Shown here: positions 1-6,698 of the stretch, one piece after another
Numbering within the stretch: the first letter of the stretch is position 1
How the letters are laid out: each line of letters starts with the position of its first letter
Assembly: GCA_022732315.1 (NCBI GenBank)
Contig: JAIJUV010000060.1
Coordinates: 1-13,764, forward strand
Direction of reading: 5' to 3'
DNA length: 13,764 bases
Source of the DNA: Prevotella sp.
GTDB lineage: Bacteria > Bacteroidota > Bacteroidia > Bacteroidales > Bacteroidaceae
Program-made: the position numbers and the translations under genes
Notes under the pieces: model-generated
The model's input: the letters and a program-made list of their open reading frames with translations, nothing else
Database searches by the model: none
What the model was told of the DNA's origin: nothing

Positions 1-103
1 TGAAGGCGAAGAGGAGATAAATCCAAGGATGTAACCGGCGAGGAATATATCCATTGAACGATGGAACCCGGAAGGGTCCCTGAAGCATTGGAGGTCCTGG
101 CAT
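1..103 (-). CDS. Probable MFS (DHA2/EmrB-type) efflux pump, N-terminus only
   Basis: Reading leftwards from an ATG at 103-101 the frame stays open to the window edge (34 codons). The peptide begins MPGPPMLQGPFRVPSFNGY and runs on through YIPRRLHPWIYLLFAF, where the first membrane segment seems to start. A short Pro/Arg-rich cytoplasmic lead followed by a Trp-containing hydrophobic stretch fits the start of a 14-helix drug/H+ antiporter. The stronger argument is context: it follows a TolC-like protein and an EmrA-type adaptor on the same strand, the usual place for the inner-membrane pump. An in-frame ATG at 88-86 is an alternative start. No vegetative promoter is visible in the 78-bp gap upstream, so it is probably transcribed with the adaptor. 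Identity is inferred; an ABC or RND pump is less likely because the adaptor carries an EmrA signature. Confidence 0.6.
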   Translation of the reverse strand, partial: MPGPPMLQGPFRVPSFNGYIPRRLHPWIYLLFAF

Positions 104-115
104 TTTCTATAATTT

Positions 116-183
116 ATAGTTTATAATTTATAGTTTATAGAACATTCTTGATAGTTTATAATTTATAGTTTATAGAACATTCT
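116..183. repeat. Two direct 33-bp AT-rich repeats
   Basis: Positions 116-148 and 151-183 are identical, two bases apart (35-bp period). Each is built from TTTATAATTTATAG-like units and ends in the imperfect dyad AGAACATTCT; a further partial unit lies at 107-119. The second copy runs into the stop codon of the adaptor gene (184-182). The function is unknown. Similar AT-only filler also lies at the right end of the window, so this may be a genome-wide intergenic repeat type rather than a regulatory site specific to this operon. Confidence 0.85.
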
Positions 184-1219
184 ATTTGATACGAACCTTG
201 GTCTCTACGTTCAGTCCGGCACGGAGCAAGGCTATCTGTTTCGGGTCATTGTCCTTGGTGAGGGCGATGCGAACAGGCACGCGCTGCTCTACCTTTACGA
301 AGTTGCCGGTGGCATTATCCACAGGAATCATGGAATAGGCATTGCCGGCTGCGGCAGAAAGGGCTTCTACCTTGCCATGGAATACTACACCCGGGATGGC
401 ATCGGCGGTGAAATCTACGCTCTTTCCCACGGTGATGCCGTCCATCTGAGTCTCACGATAATTGGCTACCACCCATACATCGTTATCATCCACGATGCGA
501 GCCAGCAACTGACCAGGCTGCACCAGCTGTCCCTCGTGAATATCCTTTCTTCCCATCACGCCATCGCAGGTTGCCACGATTACGGTATAGGAAAGGTTGA
601 GGCGAGCCAGGTTGAGCTGTGCTTCTGCCACGCTCTCTCCGGCACGTGAACCGCCGAGCTGCTGGGTCTGTACATTGCGAACTGATGCGGCGCTAGCCTT
701 GCGGCTGCTTGCCTGCTCATAGCGCGCCTTGGCTCCCAGATAGCGGGCATAGGCGTTGTCGTATTGCTGACGGGTTACCGCATCCTTCTTCATCAAAGCC
801 GCAAAGCGGTCGAAGTCCTGCTTGGCATTCATCATATCCACACGAGCCTCCTCGATGCCGGCAGCTGCTGTCTGCACATTGGTATTGGTGGTGCCCATGC
901 TGGCGGTAACAACCGATGAACTTGACTTGGAGCCACGCAAGCCGGCTTCAGCCTGAGCCACATGCAGGCGGAACTCAGCATCCTCGATGATAACAAGGGT
1001 ATCGCCCTTCTTTACGTGCTGATAGTCGTTGAAACGAATCTCCTTGATGAATCCCGGTACACGGGTATTGATAGGGGTGATATGGCGGTTTACCTGTGCA
1101 TCATCTGTGTAAGCCACATTGCTGCCATGATAGAAATGGCTGAAGCACCAGCCGATAGCTCCCAGAAAAAGGAGGATAATCACTACATTATATATTCTCT
1201 TGATAATCTTCTTGCTCAT
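182..1219 (-). CDS. EmrA/HlyD-family periplasmic adaptor (membrane fusion protein)
   Basis: This 345-residue protein should link an inner-membrane exporter to the TolC-like channel encoded just upstream. It has a short Lys-rich cytoplasmic end, one membrane anchor at about 9-29, and the first half of the biotinyl-lipoyl domain at about 44-80 (VPGFIKEIRFNDYQHVKKGD). An alpha-helical hairpin follows at about 82-208, then the second lipoyl half and barrel (VIVATCDGVMGRKDIHEGQ, about 213-231). Near the C-terminus is the EmrA-type signature DNATGNFVKVEQRVPVRI (301-318), which points to an MFS partner rather than RND. The length is typical of the family. The start ATG (1219-1217) lies 22 bp after the tolC-like stop, so the genes are almost certainly cotranscribed. 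It is unlikely to be a lipoprotein: there is no lipobox Cys after the anchor. Confidence 0.93.
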   Translation of the reverse strand: MSKKIIKRIYNVVIILLFLGAIGWCFSHFYHGSNVAYTDDAQVNRHITPINTRVPGFIKEIRFNDYQHVKKGDTLVIIEDAEFRLHVAQAEAGLRGSKSSSSVVTASMGTTNTNVQTAAAGIEEARVDMMNAKQDFDRFAALMKKDAVTRQQYDNAYARYLGAKARYEQASSRKASAASVRNVQTQQLGGSRAGESVAEAQLNLARLNLSYTVIVATCDGVMGRKDIHEGQLVQPGQLLARIVDDNDVWVVANYRETQMDGITVGKSVDFTADAIPGVVFHGKVEALSAAAGNAYSMIPVDNATGNFVKVEQRVPVRIALTKDNDPKQIALLRAGLNVETKVRIK

Positions 1220-1241
1220 TGCTTTATTTATTTTATTGTTT

Positions 1242-2594
1242 CTAAATTTCTCCTGCCACGTACTTCATGCGATAGTAGGCATAAACGATGTTGATGCGGG
1301 CATCCACCTCGCTGAGCTCGGCATTGAGTTTGAGGTTGGAGGCATCCACCATGTCTGTAACCAGAGCGAGCTGGCTGAGATAGCGGGCATTCATCACGTC
1401 GTAATTCTGCTGTGCCAGTTCCACGCTCTTTCGCTGCGTTTCCAGTTCCACGTAGGTTTGCTGATACTGCACGTAGGCAGCCTGCACATTGTTGTTGAGC
1501 TGCTCTGCCTGAACGGCATGTGCCTCTTTTGCCTGTCGGGTTTCCACGGCTGCCTGCTTGATGCGCTTGTTGCTCTTGAAGAGAGAGCTGAGGCTGTATT
1601 TCACACCTACGCCCACATACCAGACGTTGAGGTTCTTGTCAACAGGTGGCAATTCGAAGAGGATAGGTCCATCGAAGTTATCTGCGGCAACGAAAGCTAC
1701 CTTTGGCAGAAGATCGCTCTTGGCAATCTTTTCTTTCTGTTCGGCGATGCGGATGGCGTTACTGCTCTGCTCCAGGAGTGGAGAGCTCAGGGTGCCTGCC
1801 GTCTGCCAGTAAGCCTCGCCTTCCTTGCCGTAGGTTTTGTCGGCAATGGTGGCATCGGGGATAATCTGTGCATCCTGGTTCATTCCTAGGGTATTGCAAA
1901 GCTGATGATTCAGGATGTTCCGGTTGTTTCGGAGCGCCGTCAGACCGAGTTTGAGGCTTTCCATCTGGAGTTCGTATCGGGTGATGTCATTCTTCAGCGC
2001 CATGCCGTGCGTCTGTTTCTCCTTGATGTCGTCGATGAGCTGGCGGGTTAACTCGATGTTCTTTTCATACACCTTGATGCGGTTGTCTATCTTATAGAGG
2101 TCGAGATATTGTCCCAGGGCGATGAAGCGAATCTGCTGTCGGGTGAGTTTCACGCCTACCTCTGCCTGCTGCTTTCCGAGTTCGGCGAGCTTAATGCCTG
2201 CGTTGATGGCTCCACCGGCGTAAACCACCTGCTGTGCCTGGAAGGCGAAGTTGTTGCCGAAATGTGGAGATTTCAAGCCGTGAACGTTGCTGAAGTCGCG
2301 GTCGGTAATCAGCGCATTGCCGATATAGCTGAATGAGAGGGAAGCATCAAGGTCGGGCAGTTTCTTGCTTTTAGCCGATTCGATGCCGAGATGGGCTGCT
2401 TCTACTCCTGATAATGAAGTGCGAAGGCTCTTGCTGTTATCCTCCACCTTCTGGAAGAGTTGGCTGATGGTCATGTTTTCTTTCTTGCTGGCAGGCAAGG
2501 AAGCAGCCGTCCCAATGGTGGTTTGTGATTGAGCCGAAGCCCAATGGGTTCCTCCTGCAAGCAGAAGGCCTACAAATAAGATGTTCTTAATCAT
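1242..2594 (-). CDS. TolC-family outer-membrane efflux channel protein
   Basis: This 450-residue protein should trimerise in the outer membrane and form the exit duct of the exporter. A Sec signal peptide is visible at residues 1-21 (ends THWASA-Q). Two repeated OEP segments follow (about 43-225 and 267-445), each rich in long helices with Gln/Ala/Leu heptads. Short beta-strand stretches such as SLSFSYIG and VWYVGVGVKYSLSSLF would form the barrel. Length and architecture are normal for the family. It is the first gene of the operon, and a Bacteroidota-type promoter lies 28 bp before its start. The AraC-family regulator is transcribed away from it and shares the 184-bp intergenic region. The substrate cannot be told from sequence; the adaptor type suggests lipophilic drugs, bile salts or fatty acids, as known for other Emr systems. 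Confidence 0.93.
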   Translation of the reverse strand: MIKNILFVGLLLAGGTHWASAQSQTTIGTAASLPASKKENMTISQLFQKVEDNSKSLRTSLSGVEAAHLGIESAKSKKLPDLDASLSFSYIGNALITDRDFSNVHGLKSPHFGNNFAFQAQQVVYAGGAINAGIKLAELGKQQAEVGVKLTRQQIRFIALGQYLDLYKIDNRIKVYEKNIELTRQLIDDIKEKQTHGMALKNDITRYELQMESLKLGLTALRNNRNILNHQLCNTLGMNQDAQIIPDATIADKTYGKEGEAYWQTAGTLSSPLLEQSSNAIRIAEQKEKIAKSDLLPKVAFVAADNFDGPILFELPPVDKNLNVWYVGVGVKYSLSSLFKSNKRIKQAAVETRQAKEAHAVQAEQLNNNVQAAYVQYQQTYVELETQRKSVELAQQNYDVMNARYLSQLALVTDMVDASNLKLNAELSEVDARINIVYAYYRMKYVAGEI

Positions 2595-2621
2595 TGATTA
2601 TTACTTTTTGAATTTCGGGTG

Positions 2622-2648
2622 CAAAGGTACGGAGTTTTGGGCGAACAA
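2622..2648 (-). promoter_or_regulatory. Bacteroidota vegetative promoter for the efflux operon
   Basis: On the minus strand TACCTTTG (2629-2622) matches the -7 consensus TAnnTTTG and is followed by CACCCGAAATTC. A weak -33 TTG is at 2648-2646, 16 bp upstream, which is a little short. The start codon of the tolC-like gene is about 28 bp downstream of the -7 box, giving a short leader. Confidence 0.65.
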
Positions 2649-2717
2649 TCACTTTAAATTTTTCGCGGCGGATGGATGATTTGGGAATAATAGTTCTTTT
2701 ATATCACATATTTTGTG

Positions 2718-2725
2718 TAATTTTG
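2718..2725 (+). promoter_or_regulatory. Bacteroidota vegetative promoter (-7 box) for the AraC-family gene
   Basis: TAATTTTG matches TAnnTTTG and is followed by CAACCGAAAT. No clear TTTG is seen at the -33 distance. The regulator's ATG is about 53 bp downstream. The same 18 bases recur at the metal ATPase promoter (8335-8352). Confidence 0.6.
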
Positions 2726-2778
2726 CAACCGAAATAGGAATAAAAAGACATAATAACTCTATATATAATAAGGTGTAG

Positions 2779-3603
2779 ATGGAATTATCAGAATTAAGCA
2801 GTTATCAGGAAGCAAGCCTTTTTCGCTCTGGTTTGGAGGAATGGCAGGAGGGTCCGCAAGTATTGACTTACGGAGCGATATTGATTTGCCGGAAAGGAAA
2901 GGCTATGCTGAATGTGAATTATAAGGATTGGGAACTTTATGAGGGGGCGGTGATTACGCTGTTTCCGAATGATGTGGTGGAATTGAAGGTTGATGGGGAT
3001 TTTGAAGTTGAAATCCTGAAATATAATCCTTCCTTGCTTCGTGAAGCAAGCTTGCAGCTGGAGCAGACGGTGTATTCTTCCTTGCGGGAAGACCGCTGCA
3101 GGCAGGATACCCCTGTAGTGACAAACATCATCAATGGGATGTTTGGTTTATTGAAGGTATATTTCGACCAGTCGGAATGTACCTGCATCTCGCAGTTGGT
3201 ATTATGCCAGTTGAAGGCATTCTTCATCGGTTTTCATGAGTATCTTCAGCGCAATCCGCAATACCGACCAGATGAAGTAAAATCGTATCGCGTAAGAGAA
3301 CTGTTCAATCGGTTTATGATGCTTCTGGAGAAGGATTACAAGATATCAAGGGATGTGAACTATTATGCCGAAAAGATGAATATCTCTTCGAAATATCTCA
3401 CCAACATCGTGAACCAGGTGACGGGGCATACCCCCAAGACCATCATCGATCAATACGTGATTCTGCAGCTCAAGCTGCATCTTAAGCGAAGCACGCAAAG
3501 CATCAAGGAGATGGCTTGGGAGTTTCATTTCGCCGACGTCAGTTTCTTCTGCCGATATTTCAAGAAGCATACAGGTCTGACACCGCAGCAGATAAGGTCG
3601 TAA
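2779..3603 (+). CDS. AraC-family transcriptional regulator
   Basis: This 274-residue protein has an N-terminal cupin-like ligand domain (about 1-155) and a C-terminal AraC DNA-binding domain (about 170-274). The latter contains two helix-turn-helix units: about 193-215 (AEKMNISSKYLTNIVNQVTG) and about 241-264 (SIKEMAWEFHFADVSFFCRY), followed by the usual FKKHTGLTPQQIR end. The length is standard. It is transcribed divergently from the tripartite exporter and shares its promoter region, so control of that operon is the natural inference; the inducer is unknown. Its last 44 bases overlap, tail to tail, the end of the hybrid kinase gene on the other strand, with no room for a terminator between them. 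The start ATG follows an A/T-rich leader; no alternative in-frame start upstream fits better. Confidence 0.93.
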   Translation: MELSELSSYQEASLFRSGLEEWQEGPQVLTYGAILICRKGKAMLNVNYKDWELYEGAVITLFPNDVVELKVDGDFEVEILKYNPSLLREASLQLEQTVYSSLREDRCRQDTPVVTNIINGMFGLLKVYFDQSECTCISQLVLCQLKAFFIGFHEYLQRNPQYRPDEVKSYRVRELFNRFMMLLEKDYKISRDVNYYAEKMNISSKYLTNIVNQVTGHTPKTIIDQYVILQLKLHLKRSTQSIKEMAWEFHFADVSFFCRYFKKHTGLTPQQIRS

Positions 3604-5989
3604 TCACAACCTGCAGTTTTGCTCTGATTTCAGCTTCTTCAATCTTGCCGATGTGTTCTGGGGAGAGAGCCTTGAGTTCTTCGAGACATCCCATCTGCAT
3701 CATGGTGGCGATAGGGAGGAGCTTGTGTGCCGCCTTTCCTATGCGGTCGGTAGATAGGGATTCCTCTTCTACGGCTTCTTTCAGATTCTCGAGGTGTGCG
3801 GCAAGTTCCTGCTTCACGGTATCGAGAATCTCCTTAGCCGCCTCTTCATCGCCTCCGGCAAAAGCCAGGAGAGAATCAAACTGAGGCTTGGATTTCTGCT
3901 GGGATGATAAATCTGGCTGGGATGGAGTTTCAGACTGGGCATCCAGTTGAGGCTGGGACTCTATTCCCAGGATATCGGATAGTTTCTCCATGCTGAATGG
4001 CTTGAACAGGCAATCGTCGAAGCCTGCTTTCTGGAGCTGTTCCAGAATGCTTGTGTCGTGAGCCGTCATCGCTACCACCGTCATCTGGGTATGGTTGATG
4101 TGGGCAATCATATCCATGCCGTTCATCTCCGGCATTTCTATGTCCATCAGCATCAGGGCTGGCTGTTCGTTGTGCAGCGTGGTGAGGGCATCCATCACAT
4201 GGTTGCAGGCGAATACTTGCCAGGTGTCACCTACGATGCGGCGCAGCATTTCCTGGAGAAGCTGGAGCTGCAGCTTATCATCATCCAGAATCAAAATCTT
4301 GTGGTTTGCAAATTCCGGTTTCTTCTTTTCTTCAGAAACCTGAGGGCTTGCTGAATCATTTTCTTTCTCTTCCGGATTGGAATCTAGTGCCTTGTCATCG
4401 CCAATTCCAGTCTGGGTTTTATCCTGTGTCTCTTCCTTTGGCACAGGCTCTACAGGGATGGTGATGATGAAGGTGGACCCTTTTCCCTGGGTAGAGTGGA
4501 GAATGATTTCTCCGCCGAGCAGCGAAACCAGTTCCTGGGTAATGGACAGTCCCAAACCGGTGCCTTCGATGCCTTGGGCACTCTTCAATCTGGTGAAAGC
4601 GTGGAACACCTTCTGTTTTTCCTCGCTGGTCATTCCCTTGCCCGTATCCTTTACGCTCAGGGTAAGCATTGGCTTGCCCATGACTTTAGAAACCTGTGCC
4701 TGGATGATGACGCTGCCCTGGTCGGTATATTTGATGGCGTTGCTTACCAGGTTATCCAAAATCTGACGAATGCGGAAGGCATCGGCACGGAAGAATTCCT
4801 TCTTCATTGGAGAATCCGAAGTTCCCATTCCCTTCATCTTGCATTCGAACGAAATGCCCAAGCCTTTCTCTTCAGCCCGCAATCTCATTCCCTCTACCGA
4901 TTCTGCTACCAGTTGCGCTGGCGAGAAAGAGGTAGGCTGTACTTTCATCAAGCCATTTTCCAACTGGTGATAATCGAGCAGGGAGGCAACGAGATGGGAT
5001 AGATGTGCGGCTGAATTCTTGATGTTCTGGAGACATTCGATGCCCTGAGGATTGCTGACGTAGTCTTTCATCAGGTCGATGAAGCCCGAGATGGAGGCGG
5101 CTGGTGCCTTGATGTCGTGGGTGATGGTAAGGAGTAGGCGCTCGCGCTGGTTCATGATGCGCTGAATCTCCTCGTTGGCTGCCTCCAGGTTTTCCTGATA
5201 GATGCGCTCCTTCTTGGCATCGCGCCAGATGAGCCAAATCATGACTACGATGGCGAGGAAGGCTACGATGGCGAGTAACTCCATCTGCCACAACAGGTGC
5301 TTTCTGGCTTCCATCGCCTTGCTGATGGATTCCTGCATGGCATCTTTCTCCCGCTGGTGTACATCGCTCAGGTGCTTGGCGGAGCGGAGAGCGAGTTTGG
5401 CGCTCACCATCTTCAGCTCTTCCATCTCCCTGTTGATGTGCTGCTTGTGGTCTTGTGTTTCCACTTTCTCCTTTCTGTCTATCTGTTCGAGGATGTTTGC
5501 CACGTTTCCTGCCACGTTTACTGGGGTGGTGACGGAATCGATGACAGCCCGGTTGCTGTCCTGCTTTACGCTCAGGGTTTCAGCGTGTTCTTTCTTGAAG
5601 GCATCGGCAAGTCGGCGGAAGAATCCCTTTCGGGTCTTCAATACTTCTACTGTCGTCTTCTTTGCTTCGTGGGTTTGGGGTGCCTTGGAGTGGACGAGGA
5701 TAGAATCCTTGCCCGCATTCAGACTCTTTACCTTATCGTGCAGATAATTTTTGTTTGGTTTCCCCGCCATGGCATCGGATAGTTGCTTCAGGTTTTTCTG
5801 TTCCTCTTTGAGCAGAGAAGATATGGTGCTATCGGCAGCACTTCTTTTCTGTATATAATCGCGCGATGCCTCATTGACGGCGATGATGCTCTTTGTGTTG
5901 CTATACACCAAACTGATTGCCAGGATCATGATGATGGCAATGGCGCTATATCCGAGGGCTACCTTGATAGGAATGTTATTCTTGTGCAT
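3560..5989 (-). CDS. Hybrid sensor histidine kinase with receiver and Hpt domains
   Basis: This 809-residue inner-membrane sensor should run a multistep phosphorelay. Domains in order: TM1 about 8-30; a periplasmic region about 31-231, mainly helical and charged, with no family I recognise; TM2 about 233-255; a short coiled coil; HisKA with phospho-acceptor H291 (THDIKAPAASISGF); and a GHKL ATPase with N box N413/N417, DTGKGM at 448-453 and GTGLGLS at 476-482. After a charged linker (about 515-560) comes a receiver with D569/D570, phospho-acceptor D616, T642 and K663. A Gln/Ser/Pro linker (about 680-703) leads to a C-terminal Hpt domain with H755 (AAHKL). All catalytic residues are present. 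The Hpt end implies transfer to a separate receiver; the NtrC-type regulator two genes upstream is the best candidate. It has its own promoter, and its 3' end overlaps the AraC-family gene. Confidence 0.95.
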   Translation of the reverse strand: MHKNNIPIKVALGYSAIAIIMILAISLVYSNTKSIIAVNEASRDYIQKRSAADSTISSLLKEEQKNLKQLSDAMAGKPNKNYLHDKVKSLNAGKDSILVHSKAPQTHEAKKTTVEVLKTRKGFFRRLADAFKKEHAETLSVKQDSNRAVIDSVTTPVNVAGNVANILEQIDRKEKVETQDHKQHINREMEELKMVSAKLALRSAKHLSDVHQREKDAMQESISKAMEARKHLLWQMELLAIVAFLAIVVMIWLIWRDAKKERIYQENLEAANEEIQRIMNQRERLLLTITHDIKAPAASISGFIDLMKDYVSNPQGIECLQNIKNSAAHLSHLVASLLDYHQLENGLMKVQPTSFSPAQLVAESVEGMRLRAEEKGLGISFECKMKGMGTSDSPMKKEFFRADAFRIRQILDNLVSNAIKYTDQGSVIIQAQVSKVMGKPMLTLSVKDTGKGMTSEEKQKVFHAFTRLKSAQGIEGTGLGLSITQELVSLLGGEIILHSTQGKGSTFIITIPVEPVPKEETQDKTQTGIGDDKALDSNPEEKENDSASPQVSEEKKKPEFANHKILILDDDKLQLQLLQEMLRRIVGDTWQVFACNHVMDALTTLHNEQPALMLMDIEMPEMNGMDMIAHINHTQMTVVAMTAHDTSILEQLQKAGFDDCLFKPFSMEKLSDILGIESQPQLDAQSETPSQPDLSSQQKSKPQFDSLLAFAGGDEEAAKEILDTVKQELAAHLENLKEAVEEESLSTDRIGKAAHKLLPIATMMQMGCLEELKALSPEHIGKIEEAEIRAKLQVVITTLSAAVSDLYAS

Positions 5990-6029
5990 GAGAAATCTAT
6001 TTAATTAATTACCTTGTTTATATCTTCTG

Positions 6030-6058
6030 CAAAGATACGACAAAAAAATGATTCCAAG
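6030..6058 (-). promoter_or_regulatory. Bacteroidota vegetative promoter for the hybrid kinase
   Basis: On the minus strand TATCTTTG (6037-6030) is a perfect TAnnTTTG -7 box, followed by CAGA. A CTTGG at 6058-6054 sits near the -33 position. The kinase ATG (5989) is about 40 bp downstream. The site lies after the terminator of the small gene, so the kinase appears to be transcribed separately. Confidence 0.7.
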
Positions 6059-6070
6059 AAAAGAAAGGGG

Positions 6071-6115
6071 TAAAAACAAGTCAGGAGACCAATGAATATC
6101 ATCATTAGTCTCCTG
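6071..6115 (-). terminator. Intrinsic terminator of the small secreted-protein gene
   Basis: CAGGAGAC (6082-6089) pairs with GTCTCCTG (6108-6115), and, after one mismatch, AATGA (6091-6095) pairs with TCATT (6102-6106), leaving a 6-nt loop. Read on the minus strand the hairpin is followed by ACTTGTTTTTA, giving a U-rich tail. It lies about 80 bp after the small gene's stop codon and before the kinase promoter. Confidence 0.75.
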
Positions 6116-6195
6116 CCTGATTGAAAGCGACGCGTAATTGTTGTTTTTTACTTTACTTTGTAATTTTGATTTTAATTACTGTTTTTAAAGGTGAT

Positions 6196-6435
6196 TTACT
6201 CTGCTACAGTTGAATCTGTTGCTACAGAAGTCTCTACTGGAGTCTCTGCTGGAGCTGCCTTCTCTTCTGCAGAATCCTCTGTTGCCTTTACTGTTGTGTC
6301 AGCTGGAGCCTCTGCTGGAACTACTGTGTCAACTGGAGCTACTGATGAAACACTTGCCATCTTGTTGCTGGCGAATACGTTGCTAACTGATACCATTACC
6401 ATAGCAGCGATAGCTGCGAATACTAACTTTTTCAT
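6196..6435 (-). CDS. Small secreted acidic Ala/Pro/Thr/Val-rich protein of unknown function
   Basis: A 79-residue protein. Residues 1-22 form a clear Sec signal peptide (MKKLVFAAIAAMVMVSVSN, then VFA-S). The mature part of about 57 residues is low-complexity, built from Ala, Pro, Val, Thr, Ser, Asp and Glu with near repeats such as PAEAPADT and PAETPVET. It has no Cys and no aromatic residue, so it is probably unfolded and clearly acidic. I recognise no family. It sits alone between the NtrC-type regulator and the hybrid kinase, with a sigma-54-like promoter upstream (6535-6551), an inverted-repeat cluster further upstream, and its own terminator. Several longer antisense frames overlap it, but the signal peptide and A-rich leader support this strand. 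It could be a periplasmic stress or envelope peptide, or a ligand for the kinase; both are inference. Confidence 0.8.
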   Translation of the reverse strand: MKKLVFAAIAAMVMVSVSNVFASNKMASVSSVAPVDTVVPAEAPADTTVKATEDSAEEKAAPAETPVETSVATDSTVAE

Positions 6436-6534
6436 AATCTTTTATTTTTTTAATTGTGAATATTATGTTTATTACTTCTTTCATGAACTGCCTTACTTGC
6501 ATTGCTGCTTGTTTGCGAGTTCACTATCTAATAT

Positions 6535-6551
6535 CACAATCTGCGTGCCAA
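6535..6551 (-). promoter_or_regulatory. Candidate sigma-54 (-24/-12) promoter for the small secreted gene
   Basis: On the minus strand 6551-6535 reads TTGGCACG-CAGA-TTGTG. This matches the sigma-54 consensus TGGCACG-N4-TTGC at every fixed position and in spacing, except that the -12 GC is GT. Transcription would begin near 6524, about 90 nt before the ATG at 6435. No TAnnTTTG box is visible between the regulator gene and the small gene. The neighbouring regulator has the GAFTGA motif needed to activate sigma-54. Confidence 0.6.
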
Positions 6552-6621
6552 AAGATGATAAAATATTGTAAGTGGTTGATAATCAGTAAAAGCTTCTCTC
6601 TGTGCCAGTTTTCAAACTTGT

Positions 6622-6693
6622 GGAAGTTGGGGAACTGGTGTGGAATTATTCCCCAAAAAGTTGGGGAATGGCATCAGATTCCCCACTTCCCCA
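6622..6693. promoter_or_regulatory. Cluster of inverted GGGGAA/TTCCCC elements, candidate enhancer (UAS) sites
   Basis: A perfect 9-bp inverted repeat, ATTCCCCAA (6648-6656) and TTGGGGAAT (6661-6669) with a 4-nt centre, is nested in a wider one: GGAAGTTGGGGAA (6622-6634) opposite TTCCCCACTTCC (6679-6690), with one bulged base. A fifth element TTCCCCA is at 6688-6693. No T-run follows on the minus strand, so a plain terminator of the regulator gene is less convincing. The centre is about 134 bp upstream of the predicted sigma-54 start, the usual enhancer distance. Confidence 0.55.
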
Positions 6694-6698
6694 CATCA

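Noticed and set aside
1200..1889. A 229-codon plus-strand frame opposite the TolC-like gene
   Set aside because: Shadow of a complete, motif-bearing minus-strand gene; no promoter or family feature.
2705..2717. CACA-TATTT-TGTG dyad before the AraC-family gene as an operator
   Set aside because: The arms are only 4 bp in AT-rich DNA, which is expected by chance.
6191..6571. A 126-codon plus-strand frame covering the small secreted gene
   Set aside because: It is Ser/Thr/Ala-rich only because it mirrors the repeats of the minus-strand gene. The minus strand has a signal peptide, a promoter and a terminator.
6588..6607. Second sigma-54-like site, TGGCAC followed by AGAGAGAA-GC on the minus strand
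   Set aside because: The GG-to-GC distance is one base too long for sigma-54; the site at 6535-6551 has correct spacing.
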